Shown: positions 38,628 to 48,882, counted from the first letter of the stretch. The stretch: 64,000 nucleotides of DNA from Buchnera aphidicola (Astegopteryx bambusae) (GCF_039365365.1 NZ_CP134985.1:1-64000), one strand, 5' to 3'. Notes: generated by a model from the sequence alone, not told the origin. Numbers and translations: made by a program.

Positions 38628-39536
38628 ATGATAAAAATTTTTAATAAAAATTTAGAAAATATATATTATAATTATATGAATTTTAGAAATAAAATAAATA
38701 TTTCATTTGAAATGTTTCCTTATTCAAATTCAGTTTCTAAAAATAAGTTTTATAAAAGTTTTTTTAAATTATCTAAATTAGATCCAAGATTTTTTTCTAT
38801 AACATGTAATCAAAATTCTGGAGGAAATTATAATACATTAAATTTAATAAAAAATATGAAAAATTATAATAAAAAGTATATTGTTCCTCATTTTACATGC
38901 ATAGAACATTGTAAAAATGAAATCAAAGATATTGCAAACAATTATTGGAAAATTGGTGTTAGGAAAATATTAGCTTTAAGAGGAGATAATTTTTCTAATA
39001 ATTCAAAAAATGTTTTTTTTAATGCATCTGATTTAGTAAATCAATTAAAAAAAATAAGAAATTTTGAAATATTAGTTGCTGCTTATCCTGAAAAACATCC
39101 TGAATCTAAAAATGAAAAAGAGGATTTATATAATTTAAAAAAAAAAATTGATAATGGAGCTAATAAAGCTATTACTCAATTTTTTTTTAAAACAGAAAGT
39201 TTTTTAAATTTTAGAGATAAATGTTTTAAAATAGGAATTACAAAAGAAATAGTTCCTGGAATATTACCAATATATAATTTATCACAATTAAAAAAATTTA
39301 CTAATATTACAAATGTTTCAGTTCCTGATTGGATTTATAATGTTTTTAATAATATAGATCATAGTTCTAATTATCATAAAATAATTAGTAGTATTATATT
39401 AATAAATGTTGTAAATAAGTTATTTTTAGAAGGAGTTAGATCTTTTCATTTTTATACTTTAAATAGATCAGATATAATTTTTTCTATCAGTTATTTGTTG
39501 AATATAAAAAAAATTGATTTTAGTCGTTTTGTATAA
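38628..39536 (+). CDS. metF: 5,10-methylenetetrahydrofolate reductase MetF
   Basis: FAD enzyme that makes 5-methyltetrahydrofolate, the methyl donor used by MetE. The frame opens at 38586, but the ATG at 38628 follows an AAAGGA ribosome site (38613-38618) and gives about 302 residues, close to E. coli (296). NISFEMFPY carries the catalytic glutamate; HFTCIEH, RKILALRGD, AAYPEKHPES and AITQFFF follow; the end reads EGVRSFHFYTLNRSD. In E. coli metF adjoins argECBH; here argG follows after only 124 bp. Confidence 0.95.
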   Translation: MIKIFNKNLENIYYNYMNFRNKINISFEMFPYSNSVSKNKFYKSFFKLSKLDPRFFSITCNQNSGGNYNTLNLIKNMKNYNKKYIVPHFTCIEHCKNEIKDIANNYWKIGVRKILALRGDNFSNNSKNVFFNASDLVNQLKKIRNFEILVAAYPEKHPESKNEKEDLYNLKKKIDNGANKAITQFFFKTESFLNFRDKCFKIGITKEIVPGILPIYNLSQLKKFTNITNVSVPDWIYNVFNNIDHSSNYHKIISSIILINVVNKLFLEGVRSFHFYTLNRSDIIFSISYLLNIKKIDFSRFV

Positions 39537-39660
39537 TATTAAAATTATATTTTATTTTAATTATAAAATTATATTTTTATAAATATTTTAAAAAGTAAAA
39601 AATTAATTTTATAATTTTTTTGTTTACATCAGAATTTTATATATTTAGAGATATTATTAT

Positions 39661-40878
39661 ATGAAAAATAAAAATATTAAAAAAGTAGTTCTTGCATATT
39701 CTGGAGGTTTAGATACTTCTGCAATTATACCGTGGATTAAAGAAAATTATAATGCTGAAGTAATAGCTTTTGTTGCTAACATGGGTCAATCTAAAGAGGA
39801 ACTTAAAAATATAGAAAAAAAAGCTATAGTATCTGGTGCTAGTGAATGTTTTATAAAAGATCTAAGAAAAGAATTTATAAAATATTATTTATATCCATTA
39901 TTACAATCTTATGCTATTTATGAAAATAATTATTTTTTAGGAACAGCTATAGCTAGACCTATTATTGCAAAGAAGCAAGTTGAACTAGCTATTAAAATTA
40001 ATGCTGATGCATTGTGTCATGGTTCTACTGGAAAAGGTAATGATCAAATTAGATTTGAAAGTGCATATACATCTTTAGCTCCAAATTTAAAGATAATATC
40101 TCCTTGGAGAGAATGGAAATTTACATCTAGAATTGATTTGTTGAAATATTTAAAAAAAAATAAAATAAAAACTAATTATAGTAAAGACAAAATTTATAGT
40201 AAAGATGAAAATATATTTCATACATCTACTGAAGGAGGATTATTAGAAAATGTTTGGAATTCTTCAGAAAAAAAAAATATTTGGTCTTTAACTAAAGATT
40301 CATTAGATGCTGTAGAAAAACCTAAATATTTAAAAGTAAAAATGTTAAATGGATATGTAGAAAGTATAAATAATAAAAAAATTTCATTGTTAAAAAGTTT
40401 AAAAAAATTTAATAAATTAGGTTCTTTGCACGGTATAGGAAGAGTAGACTTTGTAGAAAACAGATTAATAGGAATAAAATCTAGAGGATGTTATGAAACT
40501 CCAGGTGGAACAATTATATCAAAGATAATACAATCTTTAGATCAGTTAATATTAGACAGAGATTGTTTAAGATGGAAAAATGTAATAGGTTCAGAATTTT
40601 CTTATTTAGTATATGATGGAAAATGGTTTACTCCATTTAGAAAAGTTTTACAAAAAAATATAAAATTTTTTTCTAAACTAATTTCTGGTACTGTGTTTAT
40701 AAGATTATATAAAGGAAATGTAACAGTTTTAAAGAAAAAATCTAAAAATTCTTTATATTCAAAAGAATTTTCTACTTTCAATAATAGTAATTTTTCTTAT
40801 AAACATAATTATGCAGATGGATTTATTAAATTATTTACTATGTCATCTTTAATTAGATCTATAAAAAAGTTGAATTAA
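39661..40878 (+). CDS. argG: Argininosuccinate synthase
   Basis: Condenses citrulline and aspartate with ATP, the penultimate step of arginine synthesis. It has 405 residues. The PP-loop AYSGGLDTSAI lies at the N-terminus, followed by FLGTAIARPIIAKKQVE, CHGSTGKGNDQIRFE and LHGIGRVDFVENRLIGIKSR. The length matches the short ArgG type rather than the longer E. coli K-12 form. It probably forms a unit with argH 94 bp downstream. argC, argB and argE, expected just upstream in Buchnera relatives, are missing. Confidence 0.95.
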   Translation: MKNKNIKKVVLAYSGGLDTSAIIPWIKENYNAEVIAFVANMGQSKEELKNIEKKAIVSGASECFIKDLRKEFIKYYLYPLLQSYAIYENNYFLGTAIARPIIAKKQVELAIKINADALCHGSTGKGNDQIRFESAYTSLAPNLKIISPWREWKFTSRIDLLKYLKKNKIKTNYSKDKIYSKDENIFHTSTEGGLLENVWNSSEKKNIWSLTKDSLDAVEKPKYLKVKMLNGYVESINNKKISLLKSLKKFNKLGSLHGIGRVDFVENRLIGIKSRGCYETPGGTIISKIIQSLDQLILDRDCLRWKNVIGSEFSYLVYDGKWFTPFRKVLQKNIKFFSKLISGTVFIRLYKGNVTVLKKKSKNSLYSKEFSTFNNSNFSYKHNYADGFIKLFTMSSLIRSIKKLN

Positions 40879-40971
40879 TTAAATAATAATATTGTTTGTT
40901 TATTTTTTTTTGTTTTTTTTAAAATTATTAATTTTATTAATATATTAAAAAATTTTTATATAGGAACAATT

Positions 40972-42342
40972 ATGTTTTTATGGGGCGGAAGATTTAAAGA
41001 AAAATCTGATAATACTTTCTTAAATTTTAACAGATCTTTACATTTTGATTATATTTTAGTTGAACAAGATATATTATCTTTAATTTCTTGGTCAAAATTT
41101 TTATTGTCTTCTAAAGTAATTAATAAATTTGAACAAAAATCTATAGAAAAATGTTTAAATGAAATAAAAGAAAATGTTAAAAATAATTTGAATATTATTT
41201 TGAAAAGTAATTGTGAAGATATTCATACTTGGTTAGAAAGTGAAATAATACGAAAAATAGGTAATATCGGAAAAAAAATACGTACCGGAAGAAGTAGAAA
41301 TGAACAAATAACTACTAGTTTAAAAATGTGGTGTAAACATGTTATAAATAAATTAATAAAATATATAAAAAATTTGCAGATTAAAATATTAACTTTGTCA
41401 GAAAAATGTATTAATATTGTAATGCCAGGATACACACATCTTCAGATAGCTCAACCTATACTATTTTCTCATTGGTGTTTGTCCTATTATGAAATGTTGC
41501 ATAGAGACAAAATTAGATTAAAACATATATTACAAGAAATAGATTTTTGTCCTTTAGGATCAGGTGCTATTTCTGGTGTTTCATATAAAATAAATAGAAA
41601 AAGATTAGCTAAAGAAATTCATTTTTCAGATATTACAAAAAATAGTATAGATAGTGTATCTGATAGAGATTATGTAATAGAAATTTTATCTGCCTCTTCT
41701 ATAGGAATGATGCATCTTTCTAGATTGTCTGAAGATTTAATTTTTTTTAATTCTTCTGAAACAAATTTTATAGAACTTTCTGATTGTATAACTTCTGGTT
41801 CTTCATTAATGCCGCAGAAAAAAAATCCTGATGTTTTAGAATTAATAAGAGGAAAATGTGGAAGGGTTTATGGATCTTTAATTAGTATATTAGTTACGTT
41901 AAAAGGCATACCTATGTCTTATAATAAGGATATGCAAGAAGATAAAGAATGTTTATTTGATGCTATAAATACTTGGAGTAATTGTATAAATATGATGGCT
42001 TTAGTTTTCAAAAACATTTCAGTTAATTATAAAAATTGTTTAAGGTCTGTAGAAAATAGTTTTGCTAATTCTACAGATCTATTAGATTATTTGGTATCTA
42101 AAGGAGTTAGTTTTAAGGAATCTCATGATATTGTAGGAAAAATTGTATTATATGCAATTAATAAAAAAAAATATTTAAATCAAATTAAAATTTCTGTATT
42201 TAAATCTTATAGTGATTTTTTTGAAAATGATTTGTATGATTATATTTCTATAAAAAATGTTTTAAATAGAAAAAATTCTTTTGGTGGAACTTCTAAAAAA
42301 CAAGTGTTACATAGTATTAAAACAGCTAAAAAAAAAATATAA
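40972..42342 (+). CDS. argH: Argininosuccinate lyase
   Basis: Cleaves argininosuccinate to arginine and fumarate, the last step of the pathway. It has 456 residues (E. coli 457). It starts LWGGRFKEKSDN; RTGRSRNEQITTSLKMW, PGYTHLQIAQP and the fumarase-superfamily signature GSSLMPQKKNPD are intact. The AGGAACAATT before the ATG supplies the ribosome site. It is followed by a good terminator facing convergent rpoD. Confidence 0.97.
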   Translation: MFLWGGRFKEKSDNTFLNFNRSLHFDYILVEQDILSLISWSKFLLSSKVINKFEQKSIEKCLNEIKENVKNNLNIILKSNCEDIHTWLESEIIRKIGNIGKKIRTGRSRNEQITTSLKMWCKHVINKLIKYIKNLQIKILTLSEKCINIVMPGYTHLQIAQPILFSHWCLSYYEMLHRDKIRLKHILQEIDFCPLGSGAISGVSYKINRKRLAKEIHFSDITKNSIDSVSDRDYVIEILSASSIGMMHLSRLSEDLIFFNSSETNFIELSDCITSGSSLMPQKKNPDVLELIRGKCGRVYGSLISILVTLKGIPMSYNKDMQEDKECLFDAINTWSNCINMMALVFKNISVNYKNCLRSVENSFANSTDLLDYLVSKGVSFKESHDIVGKIVLYAINKKKYLNQIKISVFKSYSDFFENDLYDYISIKNVLNRKNSFGGTSKKQVLHSIKTAKKKI

Positions 42343-42368
42343 AATTTATTTTGTACTTTTTTTTAATA

Positions 42369-42405
42369 AAGCTTCCTATTAATAAAAATTATAATTAGGA
42401 AGCTT
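42369..42405. terminator. Bidirectional terminator between argH and rpoD
   Basis: The ten-base arms AAGCTTCCTA and TAGGAAGCTT flank a 17-base A/T loop, followed on the + strand by a T-rich CATTTTATT. It lies between convergent argH and rpoD. Confidence 0.75.
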
Positions 42406-42425
42406 CATTTTATTATAAAAACGTT

Positions 42426-44222
42426 TTAATTATCTAAAAAACTTTTCAATATTTCTGATCTACTAGGATGTCTAAGTTTTCTCAAAGCTTTAGCTTCTAT
42501 TTGTCTTATTCGTTCTCTAGTAACATCAAATTGTTTTCCTACTTCTTCTAATGTATGATCGGTGTTCATATCTATTCCAAATCTCATTCTTAGAACTTTT
42601 GCTTCTCTAGTGGTTAATCCAGATAAAACTAAGTTTGTTGCAGTTTTTAAACTTTCAGAAGTTGCAGATTCTAAAGGAAGTTCTAAATTTGTATCTTCTA
42701 TAAAATCTCCTAAATGAGATTCATCATCATCTCCTATTGGTGTTTCCATAGATATTGGTTCTTTTGCTATTTTTAATACTTTTCTAATTTTGTATTCTGG
42801 TATTAACATTTTTTCTGATAGTTCTTCTGGAGTGGGCTCTCTTCCTATTTCTTGTAATATCTGTCTTGATATTCTATTTAATTTGTTTATTGTTTCTATC
42901 ATGTGTACTGGTATTCTTATTGTTCTTGCTTGATCTGCTATAGATCTAGTAATAGCTTGTCTTATCCACCATGTTGCATATGTAGAGAATTTGTAACCTC
43001 TTCTATATTCAAATTTATCTACAGCTTTCATCAATCCTATGTTTCCTTCTTGTATTAAGTCTAAAAATTGTAATCCTCTATTAGTATATTTTTTTGCTAT
43101 TGATATTACTAATCTAAGATTAGCTTCTACCATTTCTTGTTTTGCTTCTTTTGCTTTTTTTTCTCCTAAATATATTTTTTTATTTATTTTTTTTACTTGT
43201 TTTACAGATAATCCAGTGTCTTTTTCTACTTGAATTAATTTTTTAAAAATTGTGTTTATTTCTTTTTTAAATTTTTTTAATTTTTTTATACATTTTTTAT
43301 TTATTTTTATATTATTTTTTATATATTTGAAACTTATTTTTTTATTTTTTAATAATTTTTTTAATATTTTTTTTGGTATTTTACATTTTTTTTTACATAT
43401 GTTTATTATTATTTTTTCATGTATTAAAATTCTTTTTGTTATATTTTTTATATTGTTTATTAGATTTTTAAATTGTTTTTGAGTTAATTTAAATTTATTA
43501 AATATTTCTGATAATTTTTTTATATTTTTGTTATTTTTTTTTTTTATTGTTTTTTTATATTGTTTTTTTAATTGTTTGAATTTTTTTTTTGCTGTGTTTG
43601 TATCAATAATATTACTTTCATATTCTTCTTCTATGTTTTTGTCATATTTATTTTCATTTTTTTTTGTGAATTCTGAATTTATTATATTTATTGAGAATGG
43701 AATTTTTTTATTTTTATTTTCTATAAATCCTGTTATTATTTCTGAAAGTTTTATTTTATTTGATTTTACTTTTTTATATTGTTTTAAAAAATGTTTAATA
43801 GATTTTGGGTGTTCAGCTATTGTAGATTGGATTTGATTTATTCCATTTTCTATTTTTTTTGCTATTTTTATTTCCCCCTTTCTATCTAGTAATTCTATTG
43901 TACCCATTTCTCTCATATACATTCTTACTGGATCTGTTGTTTTTCCAAAATCTGGATCAGAATTTACATTTTCTTGTGTGTTTTCTTCTACAATAATATT
44001 TTCTTTATTATTTTTTTTGTTTAAAATTTTATTTTTTATATCTGATTTTTTTTTTAGGATTATTATTCCCATTTTTTTTATTATTTTTATAATATTTTTT
44101 ATTTTTTTAGAATTTATAAAATATGATGATAAATAATTTTTTATTTCTTCGTAAGTTAAATGTCCTTTTTTTTTTGCATAGGAAATTAGAATATTTAATT
44201 TGTATTTTTTATTTTTATACAT
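42426..44222 (-). CDS. rpoD: RNA polymerase primary sigma factor (sigma-70)
   Basis: Housekeeping sigma factor, 598 residues (E. coli 613). Region 1.2 reads [11 protein letters not shown]; region 2 has [27 protein letters not shown] and [13 protein letters not shown]; region 3 has [10 protein letters not shown]; region 4.2 has [30 protein letters not shown]. The N-terminal 1.1 region and the non-conserved region between 1.2 and 2 are drifted to lysine/isoleucine/asparagine. Last gene of the rpsU-dnaG-rpoD macromolecular synthesis operon, whose order is kept. Confidence 0.98.
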   Translation of the reverse strand: MYKNKKYKLNILISYAKKKGHLTYEEIKNYLSSYFINSKKIKNIIKIIKKMGIIILKKKSDIKNKILNKKNNKENIIVEENTQENVNSDPDFGKTTDPVRMYMREMGTIELLDRKGEIKIAKKIENGINQIQSTIAEHPKSIKHFLKQYKKVKSNKIKLSEIITGFIENKNKKIPFSINIINSEFTKKNENKYDKNIEEEYESNIIDTNTAKKKFKQLKKQYKKTIKKKNNKNIKKLSEIFNKFKLTQKQFKNLINNIKNITKRILIHEKIIINICKKKCKIPKKILKKLLKNKKISFKYIKNNIKINKKCIKKLKKFKKEINTIFKKLIQVEKDTGLSVKQVKKINKKIYLGEKKAKEAKQEMVEANLRLVISIAKKYTNRGLQFLDLIQEGNIGLMKAVDKFEYRRGYKFSTYATWWIRQAITRSIADQARTIRIPVHMIETINKLNRISRQILQEIGREPTPEELSEKMLIPEYKIRKVLKIAKEPISMETPIGDDDESHLGDFIEDTNLELPLESATSESLKTATNLVLSGLTTREAKVLRMRFGIDMNTDHTLEEVGKQFDVTRERIRQIEAKALRKLRHPSRSEILKSFLDN

Positions 44223-44310
44223 AATATTTTTTCCAAAATAATAAAAATAATTATTAATTAATATAGGAAAAATTATTTAATATTTTATAAATATTTTAAA
44301 CTTTTTATTT

Positions 44311-46040
44311 TTATTTATATTTTTTAAATATTAATTTATTAATTTTCCATAATTTTTTTTTTTCTTCTTTATTTAATCCAACTGTTTTTTCCTTATTTAT
44401 TAAAAAATTTTGTTTGTTTTCTAAATTTTGTTTATAAATAATTTTTATTGAATCTAAAAAAACATTTTTTATTTTTTTTTTTAATATCATATGTTGCCAA
44501 CAAGACATTTTTTTTATTATATAATATTTTTTAGAATTTCGATATAATTCTAATATTTGACATGTTTTTATTTTTTTATATTTTTTACAAATTTTTTTAA
44601 TTTCTAAAAATAAATTTATTCCTAATATATTTTTATTACTCAAATTTTCTATTTTTTTAGGTATTATTTTAAATAAATTTGGGTTTTGTACTAATAATCC
44701 TATTAATATTTTTATAATATTGTTTTTTATATTTTTTTTTTTTTTTTTTTTTTATTTTGTAATTTTATGTTTTTAACTTTTGATATTCCTAATTTTTTTA
44801 TTAAATTTTTTTTTAAAAAAAATTTAATTATTTTTCCTGGTATTTTTTCTATTATATTTTTTACTTGTATACTAAATTTTGTTTTTTCTTCTGGATTTGA
44901 TAATTTGTTATTTTTTAGAAGTTTTGTAAATAAAAATTTTGACATTGGAATTGCATTTTTTATTCTTAACAAAAATTTTTTATGTCCTTCTTTTTTGATA
45001 ATACTATCCGGATCTTCTCCTTTTGGTAAAAATATAAATTTTAATATTTTATTATCTTCTATATATGCAAGAGATATTTTTAACGTTTTCCATGATGCTT
45101 TTTTTCCAGCATCATCTCCATCATAACAACATATTATAGTATTTGTTATGTTAAATAATTTTTTTATAATTTTTTCATTTATGGAAGTTCCTAATATAGA
45201 TATTGCATATTTTATTTTATTTTGAAACAGTGTTATTACATCGAAATATCCTTCTACTATTAGTAATTTTTTTATTGGTTTTCTATTGTTTTTATATGTT
45301 TCAAATAGTCCATATAAATTTTCTTTTTTTTTGAAAATTATTGTTTCTGGTGAATTTAGATATTTCGGAACTTTATTAAATATTGTTCTTCCTCCAAATC
45401 CATTTATTTCACCTTTTAAATTTTTTATTGGAAACATTATTCTTTCTACAAATCTATTGTATATTGTATTATTTGTGTTTTTATATAAAATTCCTGATTT
45501 TATTAAATTTTTTATAAATTTTTTATTTTTTTTTATATAATAATTTTTAATAATTTTTAAATTGTTTGAATATCCTATTGAAAATGTTTCAATACTTTTT
45601 TTGTTTATTTTTCTTGTTTTCAGATATTTTGTTACATTTTTATTTTTTTTTTTATATATATTGTTTTTGTAAATTAATGATATTTTTTTTAGTGTATTGT
45701 ATAGTTTTTTTTTTTTATAATATTTTTTATTTATAATTTTGCTATTTGGTATTTTCATTCCATTTAAAGAAGATAATTCTTTAATACTTTCTAAAAAATT
45801 CATTTTTTCATAATTTATTAAAAAGTCTATTGCATTTCCATGAACATGACATCCAAAACAATAATAAAATTGTTTTTCAAAACTTATTGAAAATGATGGT
45901 GTTTTTTCATTATGAAATGGACATATTGAATAATAATTTTTTCCTCTTTTTATTGTTTTTATTTTTGAACTTATAATATCGACTATATTAGTATTTGAGA
46001 GTAGTTCATTTATGAAACTTTTTGGTATTTTATATAACAT
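44311..46040 (-). CDS. dnaG: DNA primase DnaG, split by a frameshift at a 22-base poly(A) tract
   Basis: Makes RNA primers at the replication fork. The first frame (46040 to 44727) has the zinc site CPFHNEKTPSF with FYYCFGCHVHG, the polymerase core and TOPRIM motifs (LIVEGYFDVI, DGDDAGKK). It ends in a lysine run coded by 22 consecutive A and a stop. One extra A continues it into IGLLVQNPNLFKIIP and the C-terminal DnaB-binding domain (ILELYR, GLNKEEKKKLWKINK), matching the E. coli sequence to its end. With the frame restored it has about 576 residues (E. coli 581). Without slippage, a primase lacking its helicase-binding domain would be made. Both parts look under selection. Confidence 0.92.
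44732..44753 (-). repeat. Poly(A) tract (A22, coding strand) inside dnaG
   Basis: Twenty-two uninterrupted T on the + strand, the longest homopolymer I saw in the window, at the exact boundary between the two dnaG frames. Its length is also the least certain to sequence correctly. Confidence 0.9.
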
Positions 46041-46085
46041 TGGTTTTATTTTATTTGTTTATTTATTTATTTTTTCTTTTTTTTT

Positions 46086-46107
46086 GCCGATCTTTTTAAA
46101 GAACGGC
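46086..46107 (-). other. Hairpin between rpsU and dnaG
   Basis: The arms GCCGTTCTTT and AAAGATCGGC (minus strand) pair with one mismatch around a two-base A loop. E. coli has a partial terminator here that lowers dnaG expression, but on the coding strand this hairpin is followed by A rather than U, so it may act as a processing or stability element instead. Confidence 0.45.
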
Positions 46108-46126
46108 TTTTATTTTTATATTTTTA

Positions 46127-46342
46127 TTAATACATTCTTTTTCTTTTTAAATTTTCCCTACTTATTTTTTTTTTTAATCTTTTTACAGCTGATGCTTTAG
46201 CTCTTTTTTTTATTGTTGTAGGTTTTTCATAAAATTCTCTTCTTCTCATTTCAGATAATATTCCTGCTTTTTCACAGGCTCTTTTAAATCTTCTTAATGC
46301 TATATCGAATGGTTCATTTTCTCTAATTTTAATAATTGGCAT
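46127..46342 (-). CDS. rpsU: 30S ribosomal protein S21
   Basis: Small-subunit protein important for initiation on natural mRNAs. It has 71 residues, as in E. coli, and begins [21 protein letters not shown] with the conserved [19 protein letters not shown] that follows. Unusually little drift. First gene of the macromolecular synthesis operon; divergent from tsaD, the arrangement also known in E. coli. Confidence 0.98.
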   Translation of the reverse strand: MPIIKIRENEPFDIALRRFKRACEKAGILSEMRRREFYEKPTTIKKRAKASAVKRLKKKISRENLKRKRMY

Positions 46343-46453
46343 AAGTTTAACATTGTTTTTAACAAGAATTTTTAAATTTATTGTAAATTTATATTTACAA
46401 GTATATACTATAAAATATATATTTTATATTTTTTAAATTAAATATTTTTTAAT

Positions 46454-47491
46454 ATGAAAATATTAGGAATAGAAACTTCTTGTGATGACACTAGTATAGC
46501 AGTTTATGATGATAATTTTGGGTTACTTTTTTGTTGTACTAAAAGTCAATCTAAAATACATTCTAAATATGGAGGAGTAGTTCCTGAAATTGCATCTAGA
46601 TTACATTTTAAAAATATTTTTTTTTTATTGAATAAGTTAATAAAAAATAAAAAAATTGTAAAAGAAGAAATTAATGCTATTTCTTATACAGTTGGTCCAG
46701 GTTTACCTGGTTCTTTATTAGTAGGAGCTACTGTAGCAAATTCTTTGTCATATTTATGGAAAATTCCTATTATATTTGTTAATCATATGGAAGCTCATTT
46801 ATTTTCATATATGTTAGATTTTAAATATTTTATTAAACCAAAATTTCCATTTTTATCTTTATTAGTTTCTGGGGGTCATACTCAAATTGTTTTAGCGAAA
46901 TCTTTCGGAAAATATACTATATTAGGTAATTGTTTAGATGATTCTGCAGGAGAAGTAATAGATAAAATATCTAATATGATAGGTATAAAATATCCTGGAG
47001 GAAAAAAAATGTCTAAATTGGCTAAACATGGTAAATCTGGAGTGTTTAGTTTTCCCAGACCTATGATAAATAGTAATGATTTAAATTTTAGTTTTTCAGG
47101 TTTGAAAACACATGTAACTAGAGTAGTATTAAATAGTAATATTAAAAATTATCAGGTTAAATGTAATATAGCTAGAGAACTGCAAAATTCTATTGTTAGT
47201 GTTTTAGTAAAAAAATGTTTTAAAGCATTGAAAATTATGCAATTAAATAAATTGGTTGTATCAGGTGGTGTTAGCGCAAATATTTTTTTAAGAAAAAGAA
47301 TAATTGATATGTCTAAAAAAATAAAAAATTGTTCTGTTTATTTTACTAAAAAAAATTTTTGTACTGATAATGGAGCCATGGTTGCATATTTAGGTATGTT
47401 ATATTTCAAGCACAATTTTTATTCTAGTTCTAAAATATTTTTTTCTCCTAAATTATCTATTGTAAAAAATATTTATTTTGATAAATGTTAA
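46454..47491 (+). CDS. tsaD: tRNA threonylcarbamoyladenosine (t6A) synthase subunit TsaD
   Basis: ASKHA-fold protein that, with TsaB, TsaC and TsaE, makes t6A37 in ANN-decoding tRNAs. It has 345 residues (E. coli 337). ILGIETSCDDTSIAVYD starts the protein; the metal-binding histidines are in VNHMEAH; LLVSGGHTQIVL, DDSAGEVIDKI and KYPGG follow; and the second metal-site region is FCTDNGAMVAYLG. It is divergent from rpsU with a short shared promoter region. Confidence 0.97.
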   Translation: MKILGIETSCDDTSIAVYDDNFGLLFCCTKSQSKIHSKYGGVVPEIASRLHFKNIFFLLNKLIKNKKIVKEEINAISYTVGPGLPGSLLVGATVANSLSYLWKIPIIFVNHMEAHLFSYMLDFKYFIKPKFPFLSLLVSGGHTQIVLAKSFGKYTILGNCLDDSAGEVIDKISNMIGIKYPGGKKMSKLAKHGKSGVFSFPRPMINSNDLNFSFSGLKTHVTRVVLNSNIKNYQVKCNIARELQNSIVSVLVKKCFKALKIMQLNKLVVSGGVSANIFLRKRIIDMSKKIKNCSVYFTKKNFCTDNGAMVAYLGMLYFKHNFYSSSKIFFSPKLSIVKNIYFDKC

Positions 47492-47628
47492 AAATATATT
47501 TTATATTTTTTTTAATAAATTTTGATTGTATTTTATAAAATAAAATATTTTTTATATCTTTAACAATTTATACATATTATTTTTTTATTTTTAAAAAAAT
47601 AGTTTTTTATATTTGCATGAGTGATTTT

Positions 47629-48882
47629 ATGAAAATATATTTAGTAGGAGGAGCTATAAGAAATAAGTTTTTAGGACTTCCTATAAAAGACAAAGATTGG
47701 GTTGTTGTAGGGTCTAATCCAAGATTTTTTATAAAAAAAAAATATAAACAAGTTGGAAAAAAATTTCCAGTTTTTCTACATCCACGTACTCATGAAGAAT
47801 ACGCTTTAGCTAGAAAGGAAATAAAAAGTGGATTAGGATATAAAGGTTTTAAAGTTAATTATTCTCCTAATGTGACATTAGAAGAAGATCTTATGAGAAG
47901 AGACATTACTATAAATGCTATCGCAAAAGATAAATATGGTAATTATTTTGATCCTTATGATGGGTTAAAAGACATTAAAAATTGCATATTAAGACATGTT
48001 TCTAATTCTTTTTCTGAGGATCCTTTAAGAATATTTAGAGTAGCTAGATTTGCTGCTTTATTGTTTCATTTAGGTTTTAAAATATGTAAAGAAACCTTGT
48101 TTTTGATGTCTAGTAGTTTTTTAAAAAATGAAATAAAATATTTAGAAAAAGAAAGAATTTGGGAAGAAACTAAAAAAGCTTTTAAAACAAAGCATCCAAA
48201 TATATATTTTAAAGTACTATTTAAATGTAATGTTATTATTTATGCTTTTCCTGAAATATATTATTTATTTAATTTAAATGAAAAATTGTATTATTTTAAT
48301 AAACAATATTTTTTGAATCAAAATATTTTTTTAGGTCTTGCATATATTTCTAAATATACTAATAAAATAGATATGCGAATTTCATTTTTTCTCCAATTAT
48401 TTAGTTTAAATTTTGTTAATTGTGTTTCTAATAAAAAAAAAAAACTTTTTTTAAAATTTTTTTTTAACTTTGTTAAAAAATTTTTTTTTAGAATAAATGT
48501 TCCAAATAAAATAAAAAACTTATCTATTGTTTTTGTTAAAAATATAAATTTTTTAATTGATATACATTATAAATCTTCTGAAGAAATAATATTTTTGTTT
48601 AAGAGAATTAATGCTTGGAGAAATTCTGAAATAGTTTATAAATTATCTTTTTTAACAGATTGTTATATTAATTTTTTAAATATTTTTTATAAAAAACATT
48701 TTTATAAAAATGTTTTTGTTGGAAATTATTTAAAAAATGTTTTTAAAGTTGCACAATCTATTTCATTTAAAAATGTTTCTAAAAAAATTAATAAAGGTAT
48801 TCAAATACAAAAAGAAATTAATAAATTAAGGAAATCAGCTATAGATAAGTGGAAATGTTCTATTTTTAATAAGAAAATATAA
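47629..48882 (+). CDS. cca: CCA-adding tRNA nucleotidyltransferase, HD domain degenerate
   Basis: Adds CCA to tRNA 3' ends. The ATG at 47629 gives MKIYLVGGAIRNKFLGLPIKDKDWVVVG, matching E. coli, with the catalytic D-x-D in KDKDW; an in-frame ATG at 47617 is less likely. KFPVFLHPRTHEEYALAR, LEEDLMRRDITINAIA and EDPLRIFRVARFAA are intact. About 417 residues (E. coli 412). In E. coli a metal-dependent HD phosphohydrolase domain follows; here the CHDLGKG motif region reads LQLFSLNF and no HD pair is found. The tail (RINAWR, VAQSISFKNV) is alignable. None of the tRNA genes in the window encodes CCA. Confidence 0.94.
   Translation: MKIYLVGGAIRNKFLGLPIKDKDWVVVGSNPRFFIKKKYKQVGKKFPVFLHPRTHEEYALARKEIKSGLGYKGFKVNYSPNVTLEEDLMRRDITINAIAKDKYGNYFDPYDGLKDIKNCILRHVSNSFSEDPLRIFRVARFAALLFHLGFKICKETLFLMSSSFLKNEIKYLEKERIWEETKKAFKTKHPNIYFKVLFKCNVIIYAFPEIYYLFNLNEKLYYFNKQYFLNQNIFLGLAYISKYTNKIDMRISFFLQLFSLNFVNCVSNKKKKLFLKFFFNFVKKFFFRINVPNKIKNLSIVFVKNINFLIDIHYKSSEEIIFLFKRINAWRNSEIVYKLSFLTDCYINFLNIFYKKHFYKNVFVGNYLKNVFKVAQSISFKNVSKKINKGIQIQKEINKLRKSAIDKWKCSIFNKKI

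Noticed and set aside
43039-43836. Phe/Ile-rich plus-strand open frames opposite rpoD
   Set aside because: They read hydrophobic only because they are the complement of lysine/asparagine codons; no start signals and no homology.
44311-44643. Separate small gene downstream of the primase
   Set aside because: Its sequence is the C-terminal DnaB-binding domain of DnaG, and it joins the upstream frame through one base at the A22 tract, so it belongs to dnaG.
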